A DNA stretch of 64,000 bases from Fuerstiella sp. (GTDB lineage Bacteria > Planctomycetota > Planctomycetia > Planctomycetales > Planctomycetaceae): assembly GCA_022447185.1 (NCBI GenBank), contig JAKVAY010000036.1:45139-109138 (forward strand), given 5' to 3'. Under the pieces are notes generated by a model. It had not been told where the DNA came from and searched no databases. It saw nothing but the letters and a program-made list of their open reading frames with translations. Every line of letters begins with the position of its first letter. Within the stretch, counting starts at the first letter, position 1. Shown here one piece after another: positions 28,339-38,013 of the stretch. Both the position numbers and the translations under genes were made by a program.

Positions 28339-28890
28339 ATGAATCGACACAGGATTGCAACAGTATCTAAAACTCTGGGCATCATTGTGCTGGTTGGCGG
28401 CGTATCAATCGCAGCCGTGAACGCCCCAAGTGTACTGTTTCCCGACTGGTCCGGGCCAACATCAGGGACCTACGAAGAGCCGTCGGGAGAACTTGGTAAG
28501 AAGACATCTACGGGACGACCATGGAGCGTTGAGACAGTTGCTTCGGCGATTGATGGCAAGCCTCTGGATGCGAAGCCCGTGTCGGTCGTGGGAGAGATCG
28601 TTGACCTGTCCTGCTATCTCCAGGTTGGTAAGCATGGAGACAAACATCGCGGCTGCGGACAGAAGTGTGTGGCTAACGGACAGCCGGTCGGACTTCTGGA
28701 AGCCAATGGCACTATCTATATGTTGATCGACGAAGAGCACAACTCGCGTCGGGATGGACTGACCGAATTCCGAAAACAGGCGATTGAGCACATGGCCCAC
28801 ATCGTAACGGTCAATGGGTCGCTGTCCGAAGTTCAGGGAATGAAAGCGATCTACGTTCAAGGATATTTGAAGGCAGCAAGTGGGAACTGA
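28339..28890 (+). CDS. Small exported protein with conserved Cys/His motif, partner of di-heme peroxidase
   Basis: 183 residues from the ATG at 28339 (in-frame TTG 28318 and ATG 28324 are alternatives; AGGA lies before 28339). An N-terminal hydrophobic segment (LGIIVLVGGVSIAAVNA) suggests export or anchoring. The core has VVGEIVDLSCYLQVGK, then H103, C106 and C110 (HRGCGQKC), and GLLEANGTIYMLI. Similar GEIVD-x-C-x...C-x3-C patterns occur in small exported OB-like proteins near cytochromes, possibly binding metal or heme. Its stop overlaps the start of the peroxidase gene, so they are translated together. Function unknown. Confidence 0.7.
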   Translation: MNRHRIATVSKTLGIIVLVGGVSIAAVNAPSVLFPDWSGPTSGTYEEPSGELGKKTSTGRPWSVETVASAIDGKPLDAKPVSVVGEIVDLSCYLQVGKHGDKHRGCGQKCVANGQPVGLLEANGTIYMLIDEEHNSRRDGLTEFRKQAIEHMAHIVTVNGSLSEVQGMKAIYVQGYLKAASGN

Positions 28891-29963
28891 TGATGTTGCG
28901 TCAACGATTCGCCAAGAAGACTGTTGGCGGCCTGATGTTCTGCACAACTGTGTTGTGTTCGACCATTGGCCTGGGTAATGACAAAGAACCAGAACCACCA
29001 TTGGGACTGCCACCGGTCTACTACCCGGAAGACAATCTCTATTCCAAAGAGAGAGCCAATCTGGGCAAATTCCTTTATTTCGACAAGCGACTCTCATCGG
29101 ATGGCACGGTATCGTGCAGCACCTGCCACAGTGTAAAACACGGCTTCACTGACGGGGCCGCTGTTTCGACGGGAATCAATGGTCAAAAGGGAGGACGCAG
29201 TGCGCCGACGGTAATTAATCGCGGCTACAGTACAGCACAGTTCTGGGACGGTCGTGCACCGTCGCCGGAAGCTCAGGCGATCGGCCCGATTGCGAATCCA
29301 ATCGAGATGACGAATGAAAAGGATCCCCATCGAGCCCATGAAACGTGCGTTGAACGTTTGAAAAACGTGCCAGAGTACAAGTCACGCTTTGCCAGCGCGT
29401 ACGGCGTCGATGACTTTACGATTGAGCATGTCGGCAAGGCGATTGCTACGTTCGAACGCACCGTCGTGTCGGGCAACTCGCCATTTGACCGTTATAAAAG
29501 CGGCGTGAAAGACGCGATGACGGAATCTGCCGTTCGCGGAAGCAATATCTTCTTCAATAAAACAGCGTGCGACAGTTGCCATCTGGGATTTAATTTCACA
29601 GATGGATCCTATGAGAACATCGGAATTGGTATGGACAAGCCTTCGCCCGATCTGGGTCGCTACATGGTTACCAAACGTGAAGAAGACAAAGGATCTTTCA
29701 AGACACCCACCCTACGAGAAATTGAACATACTGCCCCATATATGCACGATGGCCGCTATAAGACACTGGAAGAAGTCATTGAGCACTACGACAAAGGAGG
29801 AATTCCCAACCCCAATCTCGACAGAAGACTGAAGCCTCTGAATCTAAGCAAACAGGAAAAGGCAGACCTTGTTGAGTTTCTCAAAGCACTCAGTGGTGAA
29901 GGATGGCAAATAGACCCCCCGACCAAATTCCCGCCATCCAACAACGAATCGTCCGGAACATAG
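28890..29963 (+). CDS. Di-heme cytochrome c peroxidase (CcpA/MauG family)
   Basis: 357 residues with an N-terminal signal (GLMFCTTVLCSTIGLGND). Two c-type heme sites, CSTCH (C76-H80) and CDSCH (C227-H231), plus family blocks LGKFLYFDKRLSSDGTVSC, SAPTVINRGY, FWDGRAPSPEAQA and FKTPTLREIEHTAPYMHDGR. Members reduce hydrogen peroxide with electrons from small c cytochromes or carry out MauG-like protein oxidations in the periplasm. The start codon overlaps the stop of the Cys-motif gene (TGATG), implying coupling. The C-terminal tail is a short Pro/Asn-rich extension. Confidence 0.92.
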   Translation: MMLRQRFAKKTVGGLMFCTTVLCSTIGLGNDKEPEPPLGLPPVYYPEDNLYSKERANLGKFLYFDKRLSSDGTVSCSTCHSVKHGFTDGAAVSTGINGQKGGRSAPTVINRGYSTAQFWDGRAPSPEAQAIGPIANPIEMTNEKDPHRAHETCVERLKNVPEYKSRFASAYGVDDFTIEHVGKAIATFERTVVSGNSPFDRYKSGVKDAMTESAVRGSNIFFNKTACDSCHLGFNFTDGSYENIGIGMDKPSPDLGRYMVTKREEDKGSFKTPTLREIEHTAPYMHDGRYKTLEEVIEHYDKGGIPNPNLDRRLKPLNLSKQEKADLVEFLKALSGEGWQIDPPTKFPPSNNESSGT

Positions 29964-30090
29964 TCCAGTTTCGATTCAGAGATCGAGATACTGCTGTTCG
30001 CCGACTCCTGTCTGTTTGGAGTTGACTGCGTTTTCATGGGTTGCAGACTGAATCGGTCTCGAATTTTGTTTGTGCTGCTGGAATTTTGCT

Positions 30091-31059
30091 TTACCGAATC
30101 CGGAGTATCAGCTTCCCGATATTCCCGTCTGTCGCCATGTGGGCGTGGGCTGCGCCCGCTTCGGTAATCGGAAAGCAATGATCGATGACCGGCACAATGT
30201 CACCATTTTCCAGTAACGGCCAGACCGAGTCATGCAACGCGTCCATCACAGCAGCTTTCGTCCCATCCGGACGTGACCGCAGTGTGGATCCAATCACCCG
30301 TAAACGCTTCATCATCATCAATCGCAGATCGATTTCTGCAGTCACCCCACCCATCAGACCGATGACCACCAGACGACCGTCCATGTCCAGGCTGTTGAGA
30401 TTGGCCGGCAGGTAGGCAGCACCCACAGGATCCAGAATCACATCGAAACCAGATCCCCCGGTCCATGCCATAACCTGTTCCGAAAACGGTCCGTCGTGGC
30501 GGTTGATTCCACCACTTGCACCTAACTCGATGCAGGCCTCAAGTTTCACAGCACTACCTACCGTAACGTAACAGGAACTGTCAAACGCTTTGCATAGCTG
30601 AATCCCCGCAGTCCCCACACCGCTGGCACCGGCATGGATCAACACCTGCTCCCCCGGTCGGAGACCGGCTTCCATAAAGAGATTCAGCCAAACGGTCGCA
30701 AATACTTCGGGTACGGCCGCAGCCTGCTCAAAACTGAACCCGGCCGGAATCGGCAGCACCTGACCAGCCGGCACAACCGTCTGCTCAGCGTAGCCACCAC
30801 CAGCAAGCAGAGCGCAGACTGCATCACCAACCTGCACCTGGTTGACGCCCTCACCGATCTCCGACACAACCCCTGCGCACTCCAGACCAAGTATGGAACT
30901 GGCACCCGGTGGTGGCGGATAATGGCCACGCCGCTGCATCAGATCGGCTCGGTTCACAGCACTGGCATGAATCTCTATACGGACTTCACCAGCCTCGACT
31001 GACGGCGTCGGAATCTCTCTCCAGACCAGTTCACTATCCTCAACCAAAATTGCCTGCAT
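30091..31059 (-). CDS. NAD(P)H:quinone oxidoreductase, zeta-crystallin/PIG3-like (MDR superfamily)
   Basis: 322 residues from the ATG at 31059 (a GTG lies one codon upstream). It is a zinc-free medium-chain reductase: NRADLMQRRGHYPPPPGAS, LGLECAGVVSEIG, PEVFATVWLNLF, the nucleotide-binding HAGASGVGTAGIQL, and GSTLRSR and GKLILRI at the end. It would reduce quinones with NADPH in the cytoplasm. Overlaps nothing; the B3/B4-domain gene precedes it by 62 bases on the same strand. Confidence 0.9.
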   Translation of the reverse strand: MQAILVEDSELVWREIPTPSVEAGEVRIEIHASAVNRADLMQRRGHYPPPPGASSILGLECAGVVSEIGEGVNQVQVGDAVCALLAGGGYAEQTVVPAGQVLPIPAGFSFEQAAAVPEVFATVWLNLFMEAGLRPGEQVLIHAGASGVGTAGIQLCKAFDSSCYVTVGSAVKLEACIELGASGGINRHDGPFSEQVMAWTGGSGFDVILDPVGAAYLPANLNSLDMDGRLVVIGLMGGVTAEIDLRLMMMKRLRVIGSTLRSRPDGTKAAVMDALHDSVWPLLENGDIVPVIDHCFPITEAGAAHAHMATDGNIGKLILRIR

Positions 31060-31121
31060 CACTCATCGTCCTGTTGGTTCTGTTTCCTGACCGGACATCG
31101 ACAATGGAATCTTCTGATCTG

Positions 31122-31796
31122 TCAGGACTCAGACAGCACTCTTACGTCCGGACAGTGAAAGGTAATGGTGGAAAGTATTTCACTGACAAGCTGATCCAGC
31201 TGATCATTCGAGTGCACCGTGGTAGACTCAATGATGAGTAGTGCACCAGCAGTCGTGCGGGTGATTTTACTGAAGTCTGCCTGCAGTGAGTCCAGTCTGC
31301 AAATCACTCGATCCCTGGCATCCACATATCCGAACTCTCCTCGGTTGATTTGCTGGTTAGCGTCCCCACCCAGTGGCCGAAACGTTTCCGTTCCTCGAAA
31401 CAATCTCAATTCGACGGGAAGTTCGATGAGCGCAAGATCATGAGCGCCAACACTGCAACGCGTTCGCAGCGACATCAGATTGTAAGCATCCACCAGATTA
31501 TTGATCGCCATGAGCGACTGCCGCTTCCAGGCAAATTCCAACAGTTTCTGTATCGACGGCGGATGAGTTTTCGGTTTCACTCCAACGGCTCGCATGATCT
31601 TGCGAACTCGCTCGAGTTCCGGCATTGCTCGAATTTCGGCGCGACTCTTGAACTCTCGGGCAATTCGTTCCACTTCCAGATCAATTGTTGTTCTCAGTTC
31701 TTCGGACGCAGGCTGGATGTTCAGATCGCACAGTACGATTCCGCGGGCGCGCAGACCCAAGTCGGTACATTCCTGTCTGACGACTAAGGCATTCAT
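31122..31796 (-). CDS. Free-standing B3/B4 tRNA-binding domain protein
   Basis: 224 residues, no signal peptide. The central and C-terminal part matches the B3/B4 domain of the phenylalanyl-tRNA synthetase beta chain: PKTHPPSIQKLLEFAWKR, LVDAYNLMSLRTRCSVGAHDLALI, RGTETFRPLGGD, NRGEFGYVDARDRVICRLDSLQ. Stand-alone versions are thought to act as tRNA-editing or quality-control proteins, or on unknown small molecules. The absence of the rest of PheT shows it is not a synthetase chain. Function is inferred from the fold only. Confidence 0.8.
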   Translation of the reverse strand: MNALVVRQECTDLGLRARGIVLCDLNIQPASEELRTTIDLEVERIAREFKSRAEIRAMPELERVRKIMRAVGVKPKTHPPSIQKLLEFAWKRQSLMAINNLVDAYNLMSLRTRCSVGAHDLALIELPVELRLFRGTETFRPLGGDANQQINRGEFGYVDARDRVICRLDSLQADFSKITRTTAGALLIIESTTVHSNDQLDQLVSEILSTITFHCPDVRVLSES

Positions 31797-31893
31797 CTAA
31801 ACAGCCATGGAAACATGGCAACCAGTATAATCACTGTCCGCAGCATGCCGCGCCGAGTGATTCCTGCGAAGCCGGAAGTAATGAATTATTTTG

Positions 31894-33276
31894 TCATTCA
31901 CTGCCGACCCAGTAAGGACCGGATTTTGTTTCTTTCCAGATTCGCTCAAACTCAGTGGAGTTATCCTCCTCCCAAAAATCGCTAACCACAGAATTTCGAT
32001 ACCCTGGCACGGGGCCCGGAACTCCGACGCGTGACAGGGATCGCAGTCGGAGAATCCCGCCAGGCGATTCAGGATTGTGGCGGTAGAAAATCGTCAGGCC
32101 GGTTTTGTACATAACGCGCACCAACAACCGAACCGGTGCAGGTCTGGACATCCTCCTGTATTGTTGGAGCTTCTCACGATCGAGCGTCACTCCCAGTCCA
32201 GGCCCTTTCGGTAGCGCAATGCTGCCGCCCACAACGGAGAACCGTTCGGTCGTCACGTCATCCTTCCACAAGTTGTCGAGATTCACGTGATCGAGGACAG
32301 CCATTTTGAGTGCAGCTGCTTCGTGTGCGAGAAAAGCTTCGTTGATGGTGCCACCTCCCTGCTGCAGCATGAAGGGCGTATTTGTTGCTTCCGCAACAGC
32401 CGCGACTTTGGCAACCACACCGATGGCAGCGTGACCCGCCATATAGCCGTCACAGAGGTGATCCACCATAACTTCAGCGGGACCATGGTGGATCAGGATC
32501 GGTAATTGCGATTTTTCGCGCAACAAACGGTAACCATCATGATCTTTGGAAGGCATGGGATCTTCAATCCGGCCGGCAATGGGAAATCGCTGCAGCTCTT
32601 TTATCACCGGAAGGATCGCTTCCACGTTGGAATCGGCATTGAAGTCATAATGGACCTTAAATCCAGACGGTGCGACTTTCTGCATCGCCTCAGTCTGATC
32701 CACAACGTCCTGAATTTGGTTCAGGTGAAATTTGAGCCATTTGTAACCGCGACGTGAGACCTGGCGAACTTCCTCAGCCATGGCGTCCGGAGCCTGAGGT
32801 TCAGTCCATGCAGCGACCGGAATCCACGATCGCACTTTGGGACCAATGAGTTTCCATACGGGAATGCCCAAGTACTTGCCCATCAGGTCGTAGAAACACA
32901 TGCTAAGTGGCAGATTTTCGGTATCGCCAATCCAGTCGAACGGAGATGTTCCAATGAACTGTTGAAGCTGGTCGGATGGAAGCCATGACGAGCCCAGACC
33001 TTCACCATAGCCTTCCAGGCCATTTTCTGTTTTGACAACGAAGATCGTGCGGGACATGATCTCCGACCCCTGACACCGATAGAGCGCTGTACTGTGATAA
33101 TCATTCAATGGCAGGAGCACTTCGTGACGCTCGATGTCGGTGATACGAAGAGGTGGCCGAGAGTCTGAAGAAAGCCCACTCCAACAGGTCTCCGGACGAA
33201 ACCAACCCCCAAGTCCAGCCGCACCGACAGCAGTCGCCGATCGAAGGAATGTACGACGGTTCGATACTGTTAACAT
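31894..33276 (-). CDS. Enolase-superfamily (mandelate racemase/muconate lactonising) enzyme with Tat signal
   Basis: 460 residues from the ATG at 33276, which has a strong GGAGGAA site; a GTG eight codons upstream is less likely. Twin-arginine signal NRRTFLRSATAVGAAGLGG. The capping domain and barrel show ITDIERHEVLLPL, GLEGYGEGLGSSW, SMCFYDLMGKYLGIPVWKL and GYKWLKFHL (KxH in place of the usual KxK); metal-ligand candidates are Asp in YDFNADSN and Glu in RIEDPMPS; and later GGGTINEAF. Such enzymes abstract a proton next to a carboxylate to racemise or dehydrate sugar acids. Export is typical of planctomycete copies. It lies 31 bases downstream of the cupredoxin/cytochrome gene and probably belongs to its operon. 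Confidence 0.85.
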   Translation of the reverse strand: MLTVSNRRTFLRSATAVGAAGLGGWFRPETCWSGLSSDSRPPLRITDIERHEVLLPLNDYHSTALYRCQGSEIMSRTIFVVKTENGLEGYGEGLGSSWLPSDQLQQFIGTSPFDWIGDTENLPLSMCFYDLMGKYLGIPVWKLIGPKVRSWIPVAAWTEPQAPDAMAEEVRQVSRRGYKWLKFHLNQIQDVVDQTEAMQKVAPSGFKVHYDFNADSNVEAILPVIKELQRFPIAGRIEDPMPSKDHDGYRLLREKSQLPILIHHGPAEVMVDHLCDGYMAGHAAIGVVAKVAAVAEATNTPFMLQQGGGTINEAFLAHEAAALKMAVLDHVNLDNLWKDDVTTERFSVVGGSIALPKGPGLGVTLDREKLQQYRRMSRPAPVRLLVRVMYKTGLTIFYRHNPESPGGILRLRSLSRVGVPGPVPGYRNSVVSDFWEEDNSTEFERIWKETKSGPYWVGSE

Positions 33277-33307
33277 ACGACACTTCCTCCATTGAAACAC
33301 TCACGTC

Positions 33308-35218
33308 TTATCCATCCGTGCGTCCGGCGCTGGTGATATAATTGAGGATTTCCATGATCTCATCGTTAGTAAACCTGTCCAGCAGCGCTTTGGGCATCAT
33401 TGAATTCGTTGAAGGAATGATCTCTTCGATGTCGTCCCGGCGAATGACACTGGGCTTTGGAGCCTCAGGATTGACCAGAATGGAAATCGAGGATTTGTCT
33501 TCGGCAGTGACAATTCCTGACGTTGTCTTACCGTCAACGTCAATCACGACCTTGATCGCATACTTCGGGTCGATTCGATAGCTGGGTTCAAGAATTTCCC
33601 GCAATATGAGGTGATAATCGCCGTTAAGACGTTTGAACACGTCTGTCAGTTGGGGCCCAACGGTTCCGCCTTCTCCATTCATTTTATGACAACTCAGACA
33701 GGTTGCTTCTCTGAATAACCGAGCACCGATGACGGGACTGCGACCTCGCAGTGAATTCGACAGCACGTCGCCAGAAAAGTCCGTCATCTTCCAGCTCCGA
33801 ACGAATGACCGATTGTTACCCAAAGGATCCCGCGGCGGAACAGGATTGCGCTGCCATTCATCCAGATCAGGAACGACCACCATCACTCCGTACATGCGCA
33901 TCCAGTGTCGTGGAAACGTGCACACATAGGGATACTCGCCAGGTTCCGACGGCGCTCGAAATGTAAGAGTTTCCCGGCCGCCCGCATTTACCATACCGCT
34001 GGCAAACAGCACGTGAGGACTGTCCGGCACATACAGTCTGCCACCAAGTCCGGGTGTGTTTCCCAATGCAGCTCCGGCCAGAGCAACGGCCCTGAGTTGA
34101 TCCTGAGCAGTGATGACCAGGTTGTGAGGCATCAGATCATCGTTTTCAAGGATCACCTGGACGGGGCGCCCGGTTTCAACGGCGAAATACGACCTGTCAT
34201 AGCGCATTTCTTCTTCGACTGTTCTCAGACGCACCACGCGCACACTGATTTCGCGCAGCCGTTTGCGATAGTCTTCTGATTCCGTTTCTGAGACTCGACT
34301 CAGCAATTCATCGGCCAGCTGCATCGCGTCGAGAAATTCGTCAGTGGTCCGCTCTGCAGCCGGAGTCCGCTCTGCGTAATCAACAAGCACGTCCAGGATC
34401 CGTTTTGATGTTATACCATCCCGGACTTCAGCCGATATTCGCAACAGACTCCTCACCGCAGCCGCGCGAAACTCTTCAAGATGTACAAACGACGCAAGGC
34501 GATGAAATGAGTCGCCTGCCTGAACTTCAATCATTCCCAGCGTCTGAATAGCACGTGTGCGTACCGCCTGAGACTCATGTGAGGCCATCAGACTGACGAC
34601 GCCGTCACGCAGGCTGTGACGTGGCGCACGTGCCGGTAACAACGAGACAGCCGCCAGCCACGTCATACGAGATTCTTCATTGCGCTGAGCCTGACTCCAT
34701 GCTCCGTCTGCATTCCCGGTGACAATCAGTGCTGCCTGGGCAGTGGCTCGCAGGATACTGCTGTCTGACGAATTCACCTTTTTGAAATCTTCAATATGAC
34801 TGGTGAGCAGGTCCACGGGCTGATCAAGCAGCATCGCCGAGATCTGACGACCGACCTGACGCTGGTTACGATCGTGGATTTTCAGCGATCCGAGCGCCCT
34901 GAGCAGTTCGATTGTGCTGTCCGTCCGATTAATCAACACGAGAGCGTCAACAGCGTCGTCACGATTCCTGCGAGCCATGCCTGGCCGCACCAGAATCGCC
35001 CGAAACACCGGAACGTACTTCGGATCGTCCGTAGCCGTTTCGACCAGCAGCAGTCTGGCGTTGTCCAGTCGTTTTAGCTGGTAGTCAACGATTCGCTGAC
35101 TCTTGTCCAGAAATACTCTCGGGCGTTTAATCACCGCTGCAGAATCACCATGACGATGATTCTGTGCCATGACGCTTTGAAGACAGACAAGGACAATCAG
35201 CAACGCATATTGAATCAT
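33308..35218 (-). CDS. Secreted HEAT-repeat protein with azurin-like copper domain and cytochrome c
   Basis: 636 residues. Signal peptide MIQYALLIVLVCLQSVMAQ, then HEAT-like helical repeats (about 60-330). A type-1 copper domain follows (about 345-450): His in LMPHNLVI and the azurin-style loop CTFPRHWMRM with C433, H438 and M442 as expected ligands. Last is a c-type cytochrome with CLSCH (C507-H511) and the PVC-type core GGTVGPQLTDVFKR and EPSYRIDPKYAI, MPKALLDRF supplying a Met ligand. It probably passes electrons from copper to heme outside the cytoplasm. The next gene upstream (35323-38013) encodes the propeller half usually joined to such a cytochrome. Confidence 0.87.
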   Translation of the reverse strand: MIQYALLIVLVCLQSVMAQNHRHGDSAAVIKRPRVFLDKSQRIVDYQLKRLDNARLLLVETATDDPKYVPVFRAILVRPGMARRNRDDAVDALVLINRTDSTIELLRALGSLKIHDRNQRQVGRQISAMLLDQPVDLLTSHIEDFKKVNSSDSSILRATAQAALIVTGNADGAWSQAQRNEESRMTWLAAVSLLPARAPRHSLRDGVVSLMASHESQAVRTRAIQTLGMIEVQAGDSFHRLASFVHLEEFRAAAVRSLLRISAEVRDGITSKRILDVLVDYAERTPAAERTTDEFLDAMQLADELLSRVSETESEDYRKRLREISVRVVRLRTVEEEMRYDRSYFAVETGRPVQVILENDDLMPHNLVITAQDQLRAVALAGAALGNTPGLGGRLYVPDSPHVLFASGMVNAGGRETLTFRAPSEPGEYPYVCTFPRHWMRMYGVMVVVPDLDEWQRNPVPPRDPLGNNRSFVRSWKMTDFSGDVLSNSLRGRSPVIGARLFREATCLSCHKMNGEGGTVGPQLTDVFKRLNGDYHLILREILEPSYRIDPKYAIKVVIDVDGKTTSGIVTAEDKSSISILVNPEAPKPSVIRRDDIEEIIPSTNSMMPKALLDRFTNDEIMEILNYITSAGRTDG

Positions 35219-35322
35219 GACAACAATTCAGACCATTGTTCATCCCGGTGACACAAAAACAGAAGAGTCAGTTCTGATAGCGGCAACGTTTCACTATGTG
35301 TCTCTGTCGGATGCCATCCGTA

Positions 35323-38013
35323 TTACTGACTCTCGAGATGCCGCATTGTTTCATCGAGTGTATACTGGAGGTATGAGTCCATATCATCCTCCAGGACTTC
35401 CAGTGCCACTTCGATCGCATCTTCCCTGTCGAAAAAGCTGCATGCCCTGACTGCTTCCAGTCGAACTCGAGGATGGTCGTCGCGTATACGATCGCGAATG
35501 CGCGTCAGTGCATCTGGAACGTGGTCTCGCATGTCACACAGAATACGCGTTGCTGCCGCCCGACAGTGATAATCCTCGCTGTTCAGAGCAGCATTCAGCA
35601 ATGCTGCATCGATCACATTGTGTGACTGCAACACCCAATTTGCTTCGAGAAGGTGATGAGCATAGTTTTTGTCGGATGTATCGAGCGCAGCCGTCCACGT
35701 TTGCACGACAGCAACAACAGCCGCGGTCGGGCGTGACGCCAGTTCTCGTCTGGCACGATAGCGAGTTCGGTCTTCGTATTCCTTCAGCGCATCCAGTAGC
35801 ATCGGAATGGATTGATCTGCGATAACTGGTGACTGAACCAGGTTGCGTCCTCTACAGATAACACGCCAGATGCGGCCGTGTTGATGATCACGGTTTGGCT
35901 CACGCAAATTGTGCTGCAGGTGTCCGATGAGCGCGTTGTGCCAGTCGCAAATATACAGCGTCCCGTCGGGCGCAAACTGAATGTCGATGGGCCTGAAATT
36001 GCCATCCTCACAAAAGACCAGCGGAGTCTTCTCGATTCCTTCGAACCCACTGCCAGCTTCATTCATTGAATGCTGCAAGACAGACCGATCGCCGATAACG
36101 TTGCACAGCAGGAAATCACCCTGATCCTCAGGCTTGAAATGTCGGCTTGAGACGATTTCACTGCCCGCGGACGGACGAGTGCGTTTTTCAATGAATTTTT
36201 CACAAACATCCCGACCACGGAGAGCCGGATCCTTAAAGTTGTTGACCGTATCATTGAAAGCACCACCGGCATGCTTGGCAGGATAAGCCACCTCGCCGCT
36301 GACCGGCGTACCCCAGTAGTTGAAACCGGAAGAGGCATCCGACACGAAGTCCTGACCCCATCGGTCATAAACATGTCCCCATGGATTCGCGAATGCCAAA
36401 GAAACATGCGTATTGAAGTGGTGCGTTCGAGGGTTGTAGCGCCAAACACCCGCTTCATGCATGCGTGTCAATCCATACGGGCTTTCAACCTGCGAGTATT
36501 TGAATGTCCCCTCATTGAAATACAGCGATCCTCCAGGCCCCCATTCAAATGCTGCCAATCCGTGATGTGAGTCTGCTGTATCAAAGCCCACAAGCCGGCG
36601 AATGCGAACATCAGCCACATTGTCACCATCGGTGTCCTGCAGAAACAGAATATCAGGCTGCTGTGCCACAAAGGCTCCTCCGTAACCAATCTCAAATCCC
36701 GTTGGCTGGTGTAGTCCATCGGCAAACACGGTGCAGTCGTCCGCTCGACCGTCGGCATCGACGTCACTCAGGATCAGTATCTTGTCTTCAAGTCTGTGTT
36801 TCGGCTGCCAGTGCGGATATGACGGCATTGTGGTCACCCACAGTCGACCGCGGTTGTCAAAGTTCAGGGCAACCGGATTCGCGAGTTCCGGGAAGTCTTC
36901 TTCCGAAGCAACCAGTTGGATTACATATCCATCAGCCATTCTGAACAGTTTTTGCTGCTCAGCAGCCGGAAGATAATCCAGGGCACCAAGCTTACCTCTC
37001 TTTCGATTTGGATCATCTTCGCCGCCAACGTTGGTTCTGACTTCCAGAAACGGAAGTGTGTTTGTGTCATTGCACTGGTCGGACACCGACTGACCCTGCG
37101 CGATTGCCCAGATGCGTTTATCCCGATTTACTGTCATTTGATCCAGGATGGCACGTTCACGTTCCATGACGTCGCGATTGTTATATGTACCGTCGGACCC
37201 AGCGAGTCCTCGTTTCCCGTAAATTGAATAACCGTTAACTGCCCGGTAACGATGCCACCAGTGGAAATTCTTGTCGTCGATTTCTGATTTGAGCGATGCT
37301 GCGGGAACGCTCTCCGTCGCAGTCAGTCCAAGCGCATTCATCAGAAGTGACGCCAGTGCCTGATATCCGGCATCGTTCAGATGACTGCCGTTCAAAGTCA
37401 GCTGTTCACTGGACTCCTGAAAGAGCCGTTTGGAAGGGGTGTAAATATCTGCGAACGCAACCCCTGACTGCTCCGCCACAGACTTCAGGGCAGCTGTGTA
37501 TTTCGACAGCCTGATGTTATGCCGATTTCCGTCCGGCAAATTCCGGTTATCGGTGTCTTCAAACGCAATTGGAGACACCAAAACGACTCGTGGATGGTCC
37601 GTACCGTTATACTTCTGTGCCAGGGTTTCCGTGACCAGTTTCGTCATCTGCCCTGTAAACTCGTCCAGCCCACCGCGACCTGCAAACGATTCATTGAAAC
37701 CAAAAAAAAACATCACAACACTGGCCCGACTGTGCTTCAGGTGGCTGTCCGGATCTCCAAAATCCAACGACCGAATACGCTCATATGGTTCGTCGCCAGG
37801 GAAACACAGATTGCGGACGGTCAGTTCCAGATCCGGATACGACTGGTGCAGCAGCGCCTCCCAGTAGTTATGGTGCTGCATCCGTTCACCCAGCTCATTA
37901 CCGACCAGGCAAATATGATCTCCCTTTTTCAGGATCAATGCAGATGCGATCAGTGGACGGGGAACAGCGATCGCGATTCCTGTCAGCAGCGCAGCAATCA
38001 GAACGGGTTTCAT
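35323..38013 (-). CDS. Secreted GDSL-like / PVC-type propeller protein with HEAT repeats
   Basis: 896 residues, signal peptide at the start (VLIAALLTGIAIAVPRPLIASA). N-terminal SGNH/GDSL-like domain (about 25-235): GDHICLVGNELGERMQHHNYWE, FFFGFNESFAG and HLNDAGY fit the fold, but the GDS nucleophile Ser is not seen (Asn at that place), so esterase activity is doubtful. Next comes the planctomycete membrane-dehydrogenase-type six-bladed propeller (about 350-690: GYVIQLVASEEDFPELANPVALNFDNRGRLWV split over two blocks, LSDVDADGRAD, FLQDTDGDNVAD, FAPDGTLYICDWHNA), then HEAT repeats. Unlike relatives, it ends without a cytochrome c domain; that domain is in the next gene 104 bases downstream. Confidence 0.85.
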   Translation of the reverse strand: MKPVLIAALLTGIAIAVPRPLIASALILKKGDHICLVGNELGERMQHHNYWEALLHQSYPDLELTVRNLCFPGDEPYERIRSLDFGDPDSHLKHSRASVVMFFFGFNESFAGRGGLDEFTGQMTKLVTETLAQKYNGTDHPRVVLVSPIAFEDTDNRNLPDGNRHNIRLSKYTAALKSVAEQSGVAFADIYTPSKRLFQESSEQLTLNGSHLNDAGYQALASLLMNALGLTATESVPAASLKSEIDDKNFHWWHRYRAVNGYSIYGKRGLAGSDGTYNNRDVMERERAILDQMTVNRDKRIWAIAQGQSVSDQCNDTNTLPFLEVRTNVGGEDDPNRKRGKLGALDYLPAAEQQKLFRMADGYVIQLVASEEDFPELANPVALNFDNRGRLWVTTMPSYPHWQPKHRLEDKILILSDVDADGRADDCTVFADGLHQPTGFEIGYGGAFVAQQPDILFLQDTDGDNVADVRIRRLVGFDTADSHHGLAAFEWGPGGSLYFNEGTFKYSQVESPYGLTRMHEAGVWRYNPRTHHFNTHVSLAFANPWGHVYDRWGQDFVSDASSGFNYWGTPVSGEVAYPAKHAGGAFNDTVNNFKDPALRGRDVCEKFIEKRTRPSAGSEIVSSRHFKPEDQGDFLLCNVIGDRSVLQHSMNEAGSGFEGIEKTPLVFCEDGNFRPIDIQFAPDGTLYICDWHNALIGHLQHNLREPNRDHQHGRIWRVICRGRNLVQSPVIADQSIPMLLDALKEYEDRTRYRARRELASRPTAAVVAVVQTWTAALDTSDKNYAHHLLEANWVLQSHNVIDAALLNAALNSEDYHCRAAATRILCDMRDHVPDALTRIRDRIRDDHPRVRLEAVRACSFFDREDAIEVALEVLEDDMDSYLQYTLDETMRHLESQ

